DNA of 64,000 bases from Rhizobium sp. Pop5 (GTDB lineage Bacteria; Pseudomonadota; Alphaproteobacteria; Rhizobiales; Rhizobiaceae). Both the position numbers and the translations under genes were made by a program. Shown piece by piece: positions 6,820 to 15,997 of the stretch. The stretch covers positions 124,001-188,000 of the forward strand of contig NZ_CP099402.1 of NCBI RefSeq assembly GCF_024721175.1, read 5' to 3'. The notes under the pieces are model-generated. The model worked only from the letters and a program-made list of their open reading frames with translations, had not been told where the DNA came from and did no database searches. The first letter of the stretch is position 1. Every line of letters starts with the position of its first letter.

Positions 6820-8340
6820 ATGGTGAGCCCGCTCCTGTCGCTGCGCGGCATTTCCAAGAGCTATGGCCCGGTCGATGCCAATCAGCAGATCGATCTCGAC
6901 GTCGCTGCCCGCTCCATCCATGCCATCCTCGGAGAAAACGGGGCCGGCAAATCGACCCTGATGAAGCTGATCTACGGCGTCGAGCAACCGGACAGCGGCA
7001 CGGTCGCCTGGAACGGCCAAATCCTCAGCCTTGCCTCTCCAGCAGAGGCAAGGCGCGCGGGTATCGGCATGGTCTTCCAGCATTTCTCGCTTTTTGAGAG
7101 CCTGACGGTCGTCGAGAACATCCGCCTGATCGTGCCCGGCAAGAAAAGCGAGCTTTCGCAGCGCATTCGCAAGCTCGGGCATGAATTCGGCCTCGAGGTC
7201 GATCCGCTCGCCCACGTCCATTCGCTTTCGGTCGGCGAAAGGCAGCGGGTGGAGATCATTCGTTGCCTGATGACCGAGCCGAAACTGCTGATCCTCGACG
7301 AGCCGACTGCCGTGCTGCCGCCGCAGGCTGTGGAGAAGCTCTTCGATACATTGCGCCGACTGCGGGACGGCGGCGTGTCCGTCCTGTTCATCTCTCACAA
7401 GCTGGAAGAAATCCAGTCGCTGTGCGATCGCGCGACTATCCTGCGCGGCGGACGCGTCACCGGTCACGTCGATCCCCGCGAGCATGATGCCCATGAGCTT
7501 GCGCGTATGATGATCGGCCGCGACATGCCGGAACCCATGCCTGCGCTGCCTTTGGCCGAAGGCGAAAAACGACTGGAACTTGTCGGCCTCGATTACCAGG
7601 CGGATCCTTTGGCCGTGCCACTTTCGAAGGTAAGCCTGGCCGTGCGCGCCGGTGAGATCCTTGGCATTGCCGGGATCTCGGGAAATGGCCAAAGCGAACT
7701 CGCAGCGCTGATTTCCGGCGAAACCCTATTGCCGCGGGATCAGCGCGACCGGATCTTCATGATGGGCCGGGACGTCGGCACGCTCGACTGTGCCGCCCGC
7801 CGGCGATTAGGTTTCGCCTTCGTCCCGGAGGACCGGCTGGGTCGCGGTGCGGTTCCCGAAATGTCGCTCACCTATAACAGCCTGCTGACCGCCCATCCGC
7901 AGAGCCTCGTCAGGCATGGTCTGCTCGACACGGTCCGGGCGATTGCCTTCACCAATGATTGCATCCGGGACTATGACGTGCGAACGCGCGGTCCAGGGAC
8001 AGAGGCCGGATCGCTTTCCGGCGGTAACCTGCAGAAGTTCATCGTCGGACGCGAAATTATGCTGGCACCGAAGCTTCTTTTCCTCGCCCAACCGACCTGG
8101 GGCGTCGACATCGGTGCTGCCGCCGCGATCCGCAGGCGGCTCATGAGCCTTCGCAATGACGGCATGGCGATCCTGGTCATTTCCGAGGAGCTCGAGGAAC
8201 TGTTCGAACTCAGCGATTTCATACAGGTCCTGCACCACGGCACGTTGAGCCCGCCGCTGGTCACGCATGACACCAACCCGGAAGAGATCGGCCGATACAT
8301 GATTGGATCCAAGCCGCAGCGCGAGAAAGCCACCGCATGA
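6820..8340 (+). CDS. ABC transporter ATPase with two nucleotide-binding domains (nucleoside importer)
   Basis: The 506-residue protein contains two fused ABC domains, as in RbsA/YufO-type importers. Domain 1 has Walker A GENGAGKST (38-46), signature LSVGERQR and Walker B LLILDEPTAVL. Domain 2 has a degenerate Walker A (GISGNGQSE), an intact signature LSGGNLQK and an altered Walker B (LLFLAQPTWGVD), which is usual for the class. It energises purine or nucleoside uptake at the inner membrane face. It starts 3 bp after the binding-protein gene, and its stop overlaps the next permease start (ATGA). Confidence 0.93.
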   Translation: MVSPLLSLRGISKSYGPVDANQQIDLDVAARSIHAILGENGAGKSTLMKLIYGVEQPDSGTVAWNGQILSLASPAEARRAGIGMVFQHFSLFESLTVVENIRLIVPGKKSELSQRIRKLGHEFGLEVDPLAHVHSLSVGERQRVEIIRCLMTEPKLLILDEPTAVLPPQAVEKLFDTLRRLRDGGVSVLFISHKLEEIQSLCDRATILRGGRVTGHVDPREHDAHELARMMIGRDMPEPMPALPLAEGEKRLELVGLDYQADPLAVPLSKVSLAVRAGEILGIAGISGNGQSELAALISGETLLPRDQRDRIFMMGRDVGTLDCAARRRLGFAFVPEDRLGRGAVPEMSLTYNSLLTAHPQSLVRHGLLDTVRAIAFTNDCIRDYDVRTRGPGTEAGSLSGGNLQKFIVGREIMLAPKLLFLAQPTWGVDIGAAAAIRRRLMSLRNDGMAILVISEELEELFELSDFIQVLHHGTLSPPLVTHDTNPEEIGRYMIGSKPQREKATA

Positions 8341-9437
8341 GCCGACCGTTCCTCGCAGCCTTCCCCACTCTTGTGCGACGCGAGCGAGCATCGCTTGCCG
8401 CCACCCTTCTGGCGCCGCCCATCGCGCTCGTCGTCACGGTCATTCTCAATCTCGGACTTTACGTCGCCATGGGGCGCGATCCGGCTGCGGTGATCTATGC
8501 GATGCTGATCGAGCCCTTCTTTTCGTGGGCGTCGTTTTCCGAAGTGCTGTTAAAGACCGGCCCGCTTCTCCTCATCGCGCAGGGGCTTGCGATCGGCTTT
8601 CGCGCCAAGGTGTTCAATATCGGTGCCGAGGGACAGTTCGTGCTCGGTGCGATTTTCGCCTCCGTTATTCCGATCTGGTGGCCAGACGCGACCGGCCAGT
8701 GGATCTGGCCGGCAATGCTGCTGCTCGGCGTGATGGGCGGCGCGCTCTGGGCATCGCTCACCGCCTTCTGGCGCGTCCGGCTCAACGCCAACGAAATTCT
8801 GGTTTCCCTGATGCTGAGCTTCGTTGCCGTGCAACTCCTCAATTATCTGCTGCTCGGCCCCTGGAAGGATCCGAACGGGTTCAATTTTCCGCAGTCGGTC
8901 ATGTTTCAATATGATGCGATGGTGCCGATCCTGATCGACGGGACGCGCGTCAATGTCTCGCTCATCCTCGCCGTTCTCCTGTCGGTCGGTGCATGGGTTT
9001 TCATGCAGAAGAGCTTCATTGGGTACAAATTGCAGGTGGGCGGACTGGCGCCGCGCGCGGCGAGCTATGCCGGCTTCAGGGAAAGCTCGGCAATCTGGCT
9101 TTCGCTGCTGATCGGTGGGGCTGCTGCCGGCCTTGCCGGTGCCGCCGAAGTAGCCGGCCCGCTTGGTCAGCTGCAACGCTCGATCTCAACCGGATACGGC
9201 TATGCGGCCATCATCGTCGCCTATCTCGGCGGCCTGCACCCAATCGGCATCGTCGTCTCCGCAATCGTCATGGCGGCGCTCTATATCGGCGGAGACAACG
9301 CCATGGTCTCCGCCAATCTCCCGGTCGCGGCCGTGCGGGTTTTCCAGGGCAGCCTGCTCCTTATCTATCTGGTGGCCATCGCCTTCGCGCGCTATCGCCT
9401 TGCCTGGCGGCCTGCAGCGACGAGGAGCCCGACATGA
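8337..9437 (+). CDS. ABC transporter permease, nucleoside/purine type (first)
   Basis: The 366-residue membrane protein has about nine to ten hydrophobic segments. It contains the family motifs KTGPLLLIAQGLAIGFRAKVFNIGAEGQF and NANEILVSLMLSFVA of BPD_transp_2 permeases of the YufP type. It would form half of the import channel for the adjacent BMP-type binding protein. Its start overlaps the ATPase gene and its stop overlaps the second permease (both ATGA), so translation is probably coupled. Confidence 0.92.
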   Translation: MSRPFLAAFPTLVRRERASLAATLLAPPIALVVTVILNLGLYVAMGRDPAAVIYAMLIEPFFSWASFSEVLLKTGPLLLIAQGLAIGFRAKVFNIGAEGQFVLGAIFASVIPIWWPDATGQWIWPAMLLLGVMGGALWASLTAFWRVRLNANEILVSLMLSFVAVQLLNYLLLGPWKDPNGFNFPQSVMFQYDAMVPILIDGTRVNVSLILAVLLSVGAWVFMQKSFIGYKLQVGGLAPRAASYAGFRESSAIWLSLLIGGAAAGLAGAAEVAGPLGQLQRSISTGYGYAAIIVAYLGGLHPIGIVVSAIVMAALYIGGDNAMVSANLPVAAVRVFQGSLLLIYLVAIAFARYRLAWRPAATRSPT

Positions 9438-10348
9438 GCGCGGTCGAGTTCGTTCTGACCGGCATGCTGGCGGCTGCGACACCGTTTCTCCTGGCAGCGC
9501 TCGGAGAGCTGATCGTCGAGCGTGCCGGCGTGCTCAATCTCGGCGTCGAGGGGTTGATGGCATTCGGCGCTGTCATCGCCTTCATCATCGTCTATCACGG
9601 CGGCGGCCATTTCCTTGCTTTTCTCGCGGCCGGCCTCGGCGGGGCGCTCTTGTCCCTGATCTTTGCGGCAATCGTCCTCGGCTTCAACGCAAACCAGGTC
9701 GCAACCGGACTTGCGATCGGCATTCTTGGACAGGGCCTGTCGGCAATGTTCGGCAAGACTTACGAGAGCCTGACGGTCAGGGCGGTGCCGAAGATTACCG
9801 TTCCCGGTCTTTCCGATATTCCCGTCATCGGCGGCCTGTTTAGCCAGGATATTGTCGTTTGGCTTTCGCTGGTCGTGACCGTCGCGATCTGGGCAATGTT
9901 TAACTACAGCAAAGTCGGACTGATCATCCGCGCCGTCGGCGAAAAGCCGGCAGCGGCGCATGCGATCGGCTATCCAGTCATTGCCATCCGTTTCGCCGCG
10001 GTGGCAATCGGCGGCATGATGGCGGGTTTTGCCGGCGCCTATGCGGCAACAATCTATACGCCGCTCTGGGCGGATGGGATGATTGCCGGCCGCGGCTGGA
10101 TTGCGATTGCGCTCGTCGTCTTCGGGACCTGGCTGACCGGCCGCATCTTTCTGGGAGCGTGTCTGTTCGGTGCAGTATCGCTGATGGGGCTTGCTGCGCA
10201 GGCAACCGGGCTCAACGTTCCCTCACAACTGCTCGCCTGCCTGCCCTATCTGGTGACAATCATCGTGCTCGGCTTCATTTCGGCGGATCGCCGCCTGCTC
10301 AAGCTCAACGGCGTCGCCGCGCTGGGCGAGCCGTTCGAGCGAGCTTGA
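9434..10348 (+). CDS. ABC transporter permease, nucleoside/purine type (second)
   Basis: The 304-residue membrane protein carries the YufQ-type pattern TPFLLAALGELIVERAGVLNLGVEG near the N-terminus, and a downstream GFNANQVATGLAIGILG segment. These are diagnostic for the second permease of nucleoside importers. About eight hydrophobic segments are visible. The start at 9434 is fixed by the ATGA overlap with the first permease. It is the last gene of the operon; the next gene is 249 bp away and unrelated. Confidence 0.92.
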   Translation: MSAVEFVLTGMLAAATPFLLAALGELIVERAGVLNLGVEGLMAFGAVIAFIIVYHGGGHFLAFLAAGLGGALLSLIFAAIVLGFNANQVATGLAIGILGQGLSAMFGKTYESLTVRAVPKITVPGLSDIPVIGGLFSQDIVVWLSLVVTVAIWAMFNYSKVGLIIRAVGEKPAAAHAIGYPVIAIRFAAVAIGGMMAGFAGAYAATIYTPLWADGMIAGRGWIAIALVVFGTWLTGRIFLGACLFGAVSLMGLAAQATGLNVPSQLLACLPYLVTIIVLGFISADRRLLKLNGVAALGEPFERA

Positions 10349-10545
10349 CGACAACCGGGCTGGGCCGATGGCGCTTGAGAACAGTGTGACCGGCAAATGC
10401 ATTTTTGCCTGGCTTCATGCAGCACGACAAGCGCGGTTTAGGATGGCGCATTCTGTTTCAAAGGGCGACATACCAGTCGCTATCGGCGCTGAAGGAGCGC
10501 CGCCCGAGTTGCCATAGACGAACGTCTGCGATAAGCGCCTGTGCA

Positions 10546-10570
10546 CGCCGCTCCCGCGCGGGAGGCGGCG
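10546..10570 (+). other. GC-rich hairpin before the PhnA-domain gene
   Basis: An almost perfect inverted repeat (CGCCGCTCCCGC against GCGGGAGGCGGCG, one extra base) ends 27 bp before the ATG at 10598. A short T run follows at 10577-10580. It could be a weak terminator for the purine operon or a leader hairpin for the downstream gene. The rest of 10349-10597 shows nothing else. Confidence 0.45.
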
Positions 10571-10597
10571 AAGGACTTTTAAGGAACCGAGACGAGC

Positions 10598-10900
10598 ATG
10601 GCCGCTGACAACGACGAATACATCTATGACGAAGTGACAGGCGAATGGCGTCCGGCTTCGGAGGTGGCAGCATCCGCCGCCAATGAGGCGGTCGTTCGGG
10701 ACGCGAGCGGCAATGTTCTGGCCGATGGTGACTCCGTCACCGTCATCAAGGATTTGAAGGTCAAGGGAGCCGGCCAGACGCTGAAACAGGGCACCGTTAT
10801 CAGGTCGATCCGCCTCACCGATAATCCCGAGGAGATCGATTGCCGTCATGATGGAATCAAGGGTCTCGTTCTGCGCACCGAGTTCGTGCGCAAACGCTAA
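10598..10900 (+). CDS. PhnA-domain (YjdM-like) small protein without the zinc ribbon
   Basis: The 100 residues end in the PhnA/YjdM domain: VVRDASGNVLADGDSVTVIKDLKVKG, then ...IRSIRLTDNPEEIDC...KGLVLRTEFVRKR. Canonical YjdM proteins start with a C-x2-C zinc ribbon; here the N-terminal 30 residues (EYIYDEVTGEWRPASE) are acidic and have no cysteine pairs. The role of the family is unclear despite the old phosphonate annotation. A plausible ribosome site (AAGGAACCGAGACGAG) lies upstream. The gene is monocistronic. Confidence 0.85.
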   Translation: MAADNDEYIYDEVTGEWRPASEVAASAANEAVVRDASGNVLADGDSVTVIKDLKVKGAGQTLKQGTVIRSIRLTDNPEEIDCRHDGIKGLVLRTEFVRKR

Positions 10901-11378
10901 TTCGAGTTCTGAGCGCCGGTTCAGCGGAAGCGGCTGACTTCCGTGGCCGGCTTGCGGCGACTGATGAATTCACGCCTGTGATGGACAGCATAGACGGGCC
11001 TGCGACGGTTTTCGCGGGTCATCGTCGCCGTCGCCGAAACCTCGTTAACTCCGCTTAAACCACATCGATGGGGAAGAGCCTGCCTCTGCGGCCGGGTGCG
11101 GCGCAAACAGCTGCGAGGCGATTGATTCCGTTCCGGAAATCTATATGCAAAAGGTTGCAAGATTCGCGGAGATATACGAATGAGACGCCACCCTCCCCGC
11201 GGCTGCATGACGACACGTCTTCGGCTCCAGCGTTCGGCTCTCAATCTCGTCGCCCAGAATTAAGCCAGCAGGATGACACCGCAGCACGAGGGCCTCGTGT
11301 TCGTGTCGTCCCGCAGCCTCTTCCATCCGGAGCAAAGAAACCTGCTTCGCGCATCCATTTCTCCACAAGGACCTTTCG
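10901..11378. other. Gene-poor stretch of about 480 bp
   Basis: No convincing gene is seen on either strand. The open frames present (for example about 11068-11382 plus) have no recognisable motif and atypical composition. The last 100 bp probably hold the promoter of the secreted protein at 11379; an AAGGACC ribosome site lies 7 bases before its ATG. Confidence 0.5.
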
Positions 11379-12566
11379 ATGAAACATAGACGCGATCTCC
11401 ATCTGCTGGCGGCAAGTGCCGCCTTCCTGACGCTTGCCGGTCCGGCGCTTGCCCTTGATGGCGCCGACATGATGAAGAAGCTCGCTGCGGCCACGGGCGT
11501 CGGCGGCACCGTCATCACCTTCGAGAAGGCCGACGTCGAAGGCGACACGGTCACGGCATCGGGCGTCGAGGTCGGACTTGCGACCCTGCCCGGCGACAAG
11601 CTGAAGATCGGCGACATCACCTTCGAGGGCGTGAAGGAAACCGAAGGCGGCGGCTACTACGCCAAGTCGGTCGCCTTCCCCGACGTCGACATGAAGCAGG
11701 AAGAAGGCCATTTCTCCGCGAGAGATATTCTGGTCCAGGGTCTCACCATCCCCGCCAATGCAGCCGGCACGACGCTTGACGATATCCTGCTCTATGAAAT
11801 CGTCCGCACCGGCCCGATCGTCTTCAACCTCAAGGGCAAGGACGTTTTCTCGATCGAAAGCACCGAGTCCGATCTCGGCCGCGAGGATAATGGTTTCACC
11901 TACGACGCCAATGTCACCGGCCTCAAGATCGACCTGTCGCAGGTCGACGACGCCTCTGCGAAAGACGCGATCGACAAGCTCGGGCTGACGACGCTCGATG
12001 GCGCCTTGACGATGAAGGGCAGCTGGGAAGTCGAAAGCGGCAAGGTCGCGGTCGATGAATATGCCATCGACTTCAAGAATGTCGGCCGGCTGAACCTCTC
12101 GCTCGACTTTTCCGGTTACACGCTGAATTTCATGAAGTCGCTGCAGGAAGCGGTGAAGACCACCGAAGCCAACCCGAACAAGGAAGAGGCAAACCAGGCA
12201 ATGAGCCTCGCCATGCTGGGCATGATGCAGCAGCTGACGTTCAACAGCGCCGAATTGCGCTTCGACGATGCATCGATCACCAAGAAGGCTCTCGACTATG
12301 CCGGCTCGCAGCAGAGCGTCAGCGGCGACCAGCTCGCGCAATCGCTGAAGGGTCTCGTGCCTGTCATGCTGGCGCAGCTCAACCTGCCGGAACTGCAGAA
12401 CCAGATCTCGGCCGCCGTCAACACCTATCTCGACGACCCGAAGAGCCTGACGATCAGCGCCGCCCCGGAAAAGCCGGTGCCCTTCCCGATGATCATGGGC
12501 GCAGCCATGGGTGCGCCGAACACCATCCCCACCGTGCTCGGCGTCAAGGTGACGGCGAACGACTGA
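11379..12566 (+). CDS. Conserved secreted protein of unknown function
   Basis: The 395-residue protein begins with a clear Sec signal peptide (MKHRRDLHLLAASAAFLTLAGPALALD, cleavage near residue 24). The mature part is rich in short beta-strand patterns with repeated alternations such as GDTVTASGVEVG, GDKLKIGDITFEGV and ALTMKGSWEVESG. This suggests a long beta-sheet or lipid-binding-like periplasmic domain. There are no cysteines and no enzyme motif. The sequence looks like a conserved rhizobial family, but I do not recognise a named domain. It stands alone, with a TetR gene convergent downstream. Confidence 0.8.
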   Translation: MKHRRDLHLLAASAAFLTLAGPALALDGADMMKKLAAATGVGGTVITFEKADVEGDTVTASGVEVGLATLPGDKLKIGDITFEGVKETEGGGYYAKSVAFPDVDMKQEEGHFSARDILVQGLTIPANAAGTTLDDILLYEIVRTGPIVFNLKGKDVFSIESTESDLGREDNGFTYDANVTGLKIDLSQVDDASAKDAIDKLGLTTLDGALTMKGSWEVESGKVAVDEYAIDFKNVGRLNLSLDFSGYTLNFMKSLQEAVKTTEANPNKEEANQAMSLAMLGMMQQLTFNSAELRFDDASITKKALDYAGSQQSVSGDQLAQSLKGLVPVMLAQLNLPELQNQISAAVNTYLDDPKSLTISAAPEKPVPFPMIMGAAMGAPNTIPTVLGVKVTAND

Positions 12567-12608
12567 CGAGATGGGAAGCCGAAAATAGAGGGGGCGTACT
12601 CCGCCTCC

Positions 12609-13256
12609 TCAAGCGGCGCCGACGCCGGCGGCGAAGATGGCGATGCAGCGGCGAAGGTGGGCAAGCAGTTGGCCCCGGTTGGCCCAGGCCTGCGCGCGTC
12701 CTTCCGGTGGGCCCATGCCCCCGAGAACCATGTCCATCAGCATGCGGGCGCCGCTCGCCGGGTCGTCAAGCGACAGCCGGCCTTCCTCCCGCCGTTCGTT
12801 CAGCCAGTCGGCAAGCTCCTGCCGGCTGGCAAGCATGCCTTCGCGCTGCAGGATATCGATAAGCTCGGGAAACTGCGCCGCTTCGCGAAAGACGAGCTGC
12901 AGGAAACCGGCGCGATCGGCATCCATGTCCTCGTCCATGTCGATCATGAAGATCCGCTCGAGGCTTTCAGCGATCGGGATATCTTCGGCCGGTCTCGGCA
13001 GGTCGAGCATCAGGCGCCGGTGCGCGCCGACCACGGCGGCAAACAGCTCTTCCTTGCTCTGAAACAGCTTGTAGAGCGTCTGCTTGGAAACGCCCGCCTC
13101 GGAGGCAACGACCGCAGTCGTGCTTCCGGCATAGCCGTATCTTACGAAAACGCGGCCGGCGACCTCGACGATATGCGCCCGCTTGTCCTCGTCGCTGGAG
13201 ACTTTGGGCCGGCCTCTTTTGCGCGGCTCATCTGCAGGCTCGTCGATAACATCCAT
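12609..13256 (-). CDS. TetR-family transcriptional regulator
   Basis: The 215-residue protein has an N-terminal TetR helix-turn-helix: GRVFVRYGYAGSTTAVVASEAGVSKQTLYKLFQSKEELF at about residues 34-72. It is preceded by a basic KRGRPK arm. The C-terminal ligand-binding half resembles the AefR-like group (GFLQLVFREAAQFPEL). The target is unknown; the nearest divergent gene is the small Ser/Thr-rich gene at 13420. A GCG-rich run of Ala and Gly closes the protein. Confidence 0.92.
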   Translation of the reverse strand: MDVIDEPADEPRKRGRPKVSSDEDKRAHIVEVAGRVFVRYGYAGSTTAVVASEAGVSKQTLYKLFQSKEELFAAVVGAHRRLMLDLPRPAEDIPIAESLERIFMIDMDEDMDADRAGFLQLVFREAAQFPELIDILQREGMLASRQELADWLNERREEGRLSLDDPASGARMLMDMVLGGMGPPEGRAQAWANRGQLLAHLRRCIAIFAAGVGAA

Positions 13257-13419
13257 GATGGTCTAGGCCGCTCCGCCGAAGCGCATGCCGCCCATCTGAG
13301 AACGCAGACTACGATTTCTGATGGACGCTCTCTTCGGTTGTGGCATTAGCAATTTCGATTTACAGAACTCATCAGTTCCGCAATGCGTTGCATCCCCACC
13401 CTCTAGCGATGGAGCGCTT

Positions 13420-13752
13420 ATGACGACCGTTTCCGCCGCCACATCAATCTCTTCCTATTCCTACAGCAAGAGTTCGACATCCGCATCCCAGGACATCCTA
13501 TCCTGTAGTACGGTTCCTGCGAAAAAATCAACCACAACCGGGCAGCGTGGTGAAGACACGTCCACCAGCGCCGACAAACCGATTGCCCAGCTGATGTCGC
13601 TCGCGATGAACCGCTTCGATCAGTCCGGCTCCGGCAGCGAAGACGATGGCGGCGAAGGCGCAGGCTCACTGTCGGTCGACGCGCTTGACGAGGCAGATTG
13701 CCCGCAATGTCCGGGATCGCGGGCTGCGGGCGGATTTCGGGTGAACTTCTGA
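13420..13752 (+). CDS. Small Ser/Thr-rich protein with an EF-hand-like stretch, possibly truncated
   Basis: The 110-residue product starts MTTVSAATSISSYSYSKSS, a low-complexity Ser/Thr/Tyr head seen in rhizobial EF-hand-like proteins. It contains AMNRFDQSGSGS, which looks like the first half of an EF-hand loop (D-x-S-G-S-G). The loop does not complete (EDDGGEG follows), and the tail DCPQCPGSRAAGGF is unlike the head. A frameshift or decay at the 3' side is likely. There is no clear ribosome site at the chosen ATG. Confidence that it makes a functional protein is low. Confidence 0.45.
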   Translation: MTTVSAATSISSYSYSKSSTSASQDILSCSTVPAKKSTTTGQRGEDTSTSADKPIAQLMSLAMNRFDQSGSGSEDDGGEGAGSLSVDALDEADCPQCPGSRAAGGFRVNF

Positions 13753-14024
13753 ACCGTCCAATCCGTCTGCTTTTATAGTGAACCTGACATAAGCTCGCGA
13801 CCGCGAACTGACGTGAGATTCTCGCAGCCCAAGACCCATGCAAAATTCACGTTATATTATATAGGCGCTCCTGAATGTAGTATTCACACGAGAATTTGAT
13901 GTGAAATGGCATTCAAAACATTCTCGTTAAGAGCGAGACTTAAAAAATTAACTATATTTAAGTGTTCCCGTGAAATTCTGCCGTACGTTGATCAGGCACC
14001 TCGCAGCGAGGCGCAAAAGGTTAT

Positions 14025-15853
14025 TTGGAGACGGTCTTGGCATTTACTATTGCCCGTAGTTTGGTGGCGTTCGGCGCCGCCGTTTCAGCAGGTCTTTTCA
14101 TCTCGATCGGATTGCAGCAATCGGCCCTCAAAAGGCTGGAGATCAACGGACCGGTGTATGAGCAGGTCGTCTACGGCAAGGACCTCGTTGCCGATATTCT
14201 GCCGCCGCCGCTCTTCGTGGTCGAATCCTACATGCTCTCCTTCGAGGCGAGCAAGTTTCCCGAACTGACCGAAACCAATCTCGCGAAGATCGCGGATCTG
14301 AAAGCCGCTTACGACGACCGCCGCGCCTATTGGAAAACCACCCGGCTGCCGCAATCGCTGAAGGACGAGCTCGAAAACGATGTGCTGGCCAAGGGCGACA
14401 AGTTCTGGGACGTCATGAACCGTGAGATCATCCCGGCCCTGAATGCGAAGAATGAAGACAAGGCGCGTGGCGCGATCGAGCAGTTGCGCGTCGCCTTCCA
14501 TATCCACCAGGATGCTGTCGAGAAACTCGTCGCGAATTCCGACGCTTTCATGAAAAATGAAGAGAGCGACGCGGCCTCGGAAACCGTGCGCTGGACGATC
14601 TATGCTGGAGGTGCCGGTTTCGGATCGGTCGCCTTGCTGCTGGTCGGGCTCTACCTCCTGCGTCGCCGGGCAATCGTGCCGCTCGAAGGCATGAAAGAAT
14701 ATATGGGCAATCTCGCAGAAGGCGATTTTTCCACCGAAGTTCCCTATGCCGACCGCGCCGACGAAATCGGCGCCATGTCCAAGGCCGTGGCCGTCTTCCG
14801 CCGCAACGCGCTGGAACGCCAGGACGCGCAGAAGCGCGAAACGGCGCTTCGCGATGCGGAATTCGAGCGCGAACGCAGCCAGATGGCCGAGAAGGCCGCC
14901 GAGGAGAAGACACGCGAGACGGTGATCGACGAGCTGACATATGGCCTCGACCAATTGTCGCACGGCAACCTCGATTGCCGTATCACGACACCTTTGCCGC
15001 CACCTATGAGGCTTTGCGCGCGAAGTTCAACGACAGCATGAACGCGCTTTCCGCCTCGATGGCCGAGATCGCCCAGACCTCCAGGCAGGTCGGCAGCTCC
15101 TCGGCCGGCATCACCAGCGCGGCCGACAATCTCGCCTCGCGCACGGAGCAGCAGGCCGCGATGCTCGACGAGGCCACGACCGCGCTCAAGGAGATGAACG
15201 CCAAAACCAAGGACGCTTCCCATCATGCCGGCAAGGCAACCGGGATGATGGCCGAGACCCGCATCAGCGCCGAACATTCGGCGGCCGTCGTTCGCGATGC
15301 GATCGCCGCCATGGAAAGGATCGAAGGCTCCTCCGCCCAGATCGGCGACATCGTCAACGTCATCGACGAAATCGCCTTCCAGACGAACCTTCTCGCGCTG
15401 AATGCCGGGGTCGAAGCCGCCCGCGCGGGTGAGGCCGGCAAGGGTTTTGCCGTCGTGGCGCAGGAAGTGCGCGAACTCGCCTTGCGCTCGGCCAACGCCG
15501 CCAAGGAGATCCGGGCTCTGATCTCCACCTCCTCGACCCAAGTGTCGACCGGGGTGGAACTCGTCAACCGCACCGGCAGGGCGCTCATGGAAATCGAAGG
15601 ACAGGTCGAACAGGTTTCGGGGCTGATCGCCCGCATCGTTTCCGTGTCCTCCGAGCAGGCAGTGGCGATCGGCGAGATCAACGCCTCGGTCAATGCGCTC
15701 GATGAGGTCACGCAACGCAACGCCGCCATGGCGGCGGAAACCGTCTCGGCCTGCCGCGCGCTCGGCAACCAGACTCAGACGCTGGAAGGCGTAGTTGGCC
15801 GGTTCCAGATCGAGACGCCGGCGAGCGGTACCAGACCGCAGAGAGCCGCTTGA
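14025..15853 (+). pseudogene. Methyl-accepting chemotaxis protein, split by a frameshift near 14993
   Basis: Two overlapping frames make one chemoreceptor. Frame A (14025-15041) has a first membrane segment (residues about 8-28), a periplasmic sensor region (KDLVADILPPPLFVVESYML, a known rhizobial sensor type), a second membrane segment and a HAMP domain. Frame B (from about 14990 to 15853) has the signalling hairpin [34 protein letters not shown]. The join LDCRITTP to FAATYEALR is restored by one extra T in the run at 14993-14995, and the total then equals 610 codons. The TTG at 14025 is the only start in that frame after the stop at 13989; an MCP-like start (MAFKTFSLRARL) also lies in another frame at 13906, so the 5' end may be damaged too. 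Confidence 0.8.
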
Positions 15854-15997
15854 CGTCGTCGACCTGAAGGACTGACGCCGCAGGCGAACCTTATCGGGCT
15901 TGCGGCGTTTCACGGCAATGGACAAGCATTATCGTGATCCCGCACCTCCGCCGCATCAGAATCCCGCGCCGCAATCTGCGGCACCGCAGGAATTTTG

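Noticed and set aside
11068..11382. A 104-codon open frame before the secreted protein
   Set aside because: There is no ribosome site, the composition is Ser/Arg/Pro-rich and random-looking, and it overlaps the next gene's leader.
14037..14053. A sigma-54-like pattern (TGGCAT...ATTGC)
   Set aside because: It lies inside the first membrane segment of the chemoreceptor and the match to TGGCAC-N5-TTGC is imperfect.
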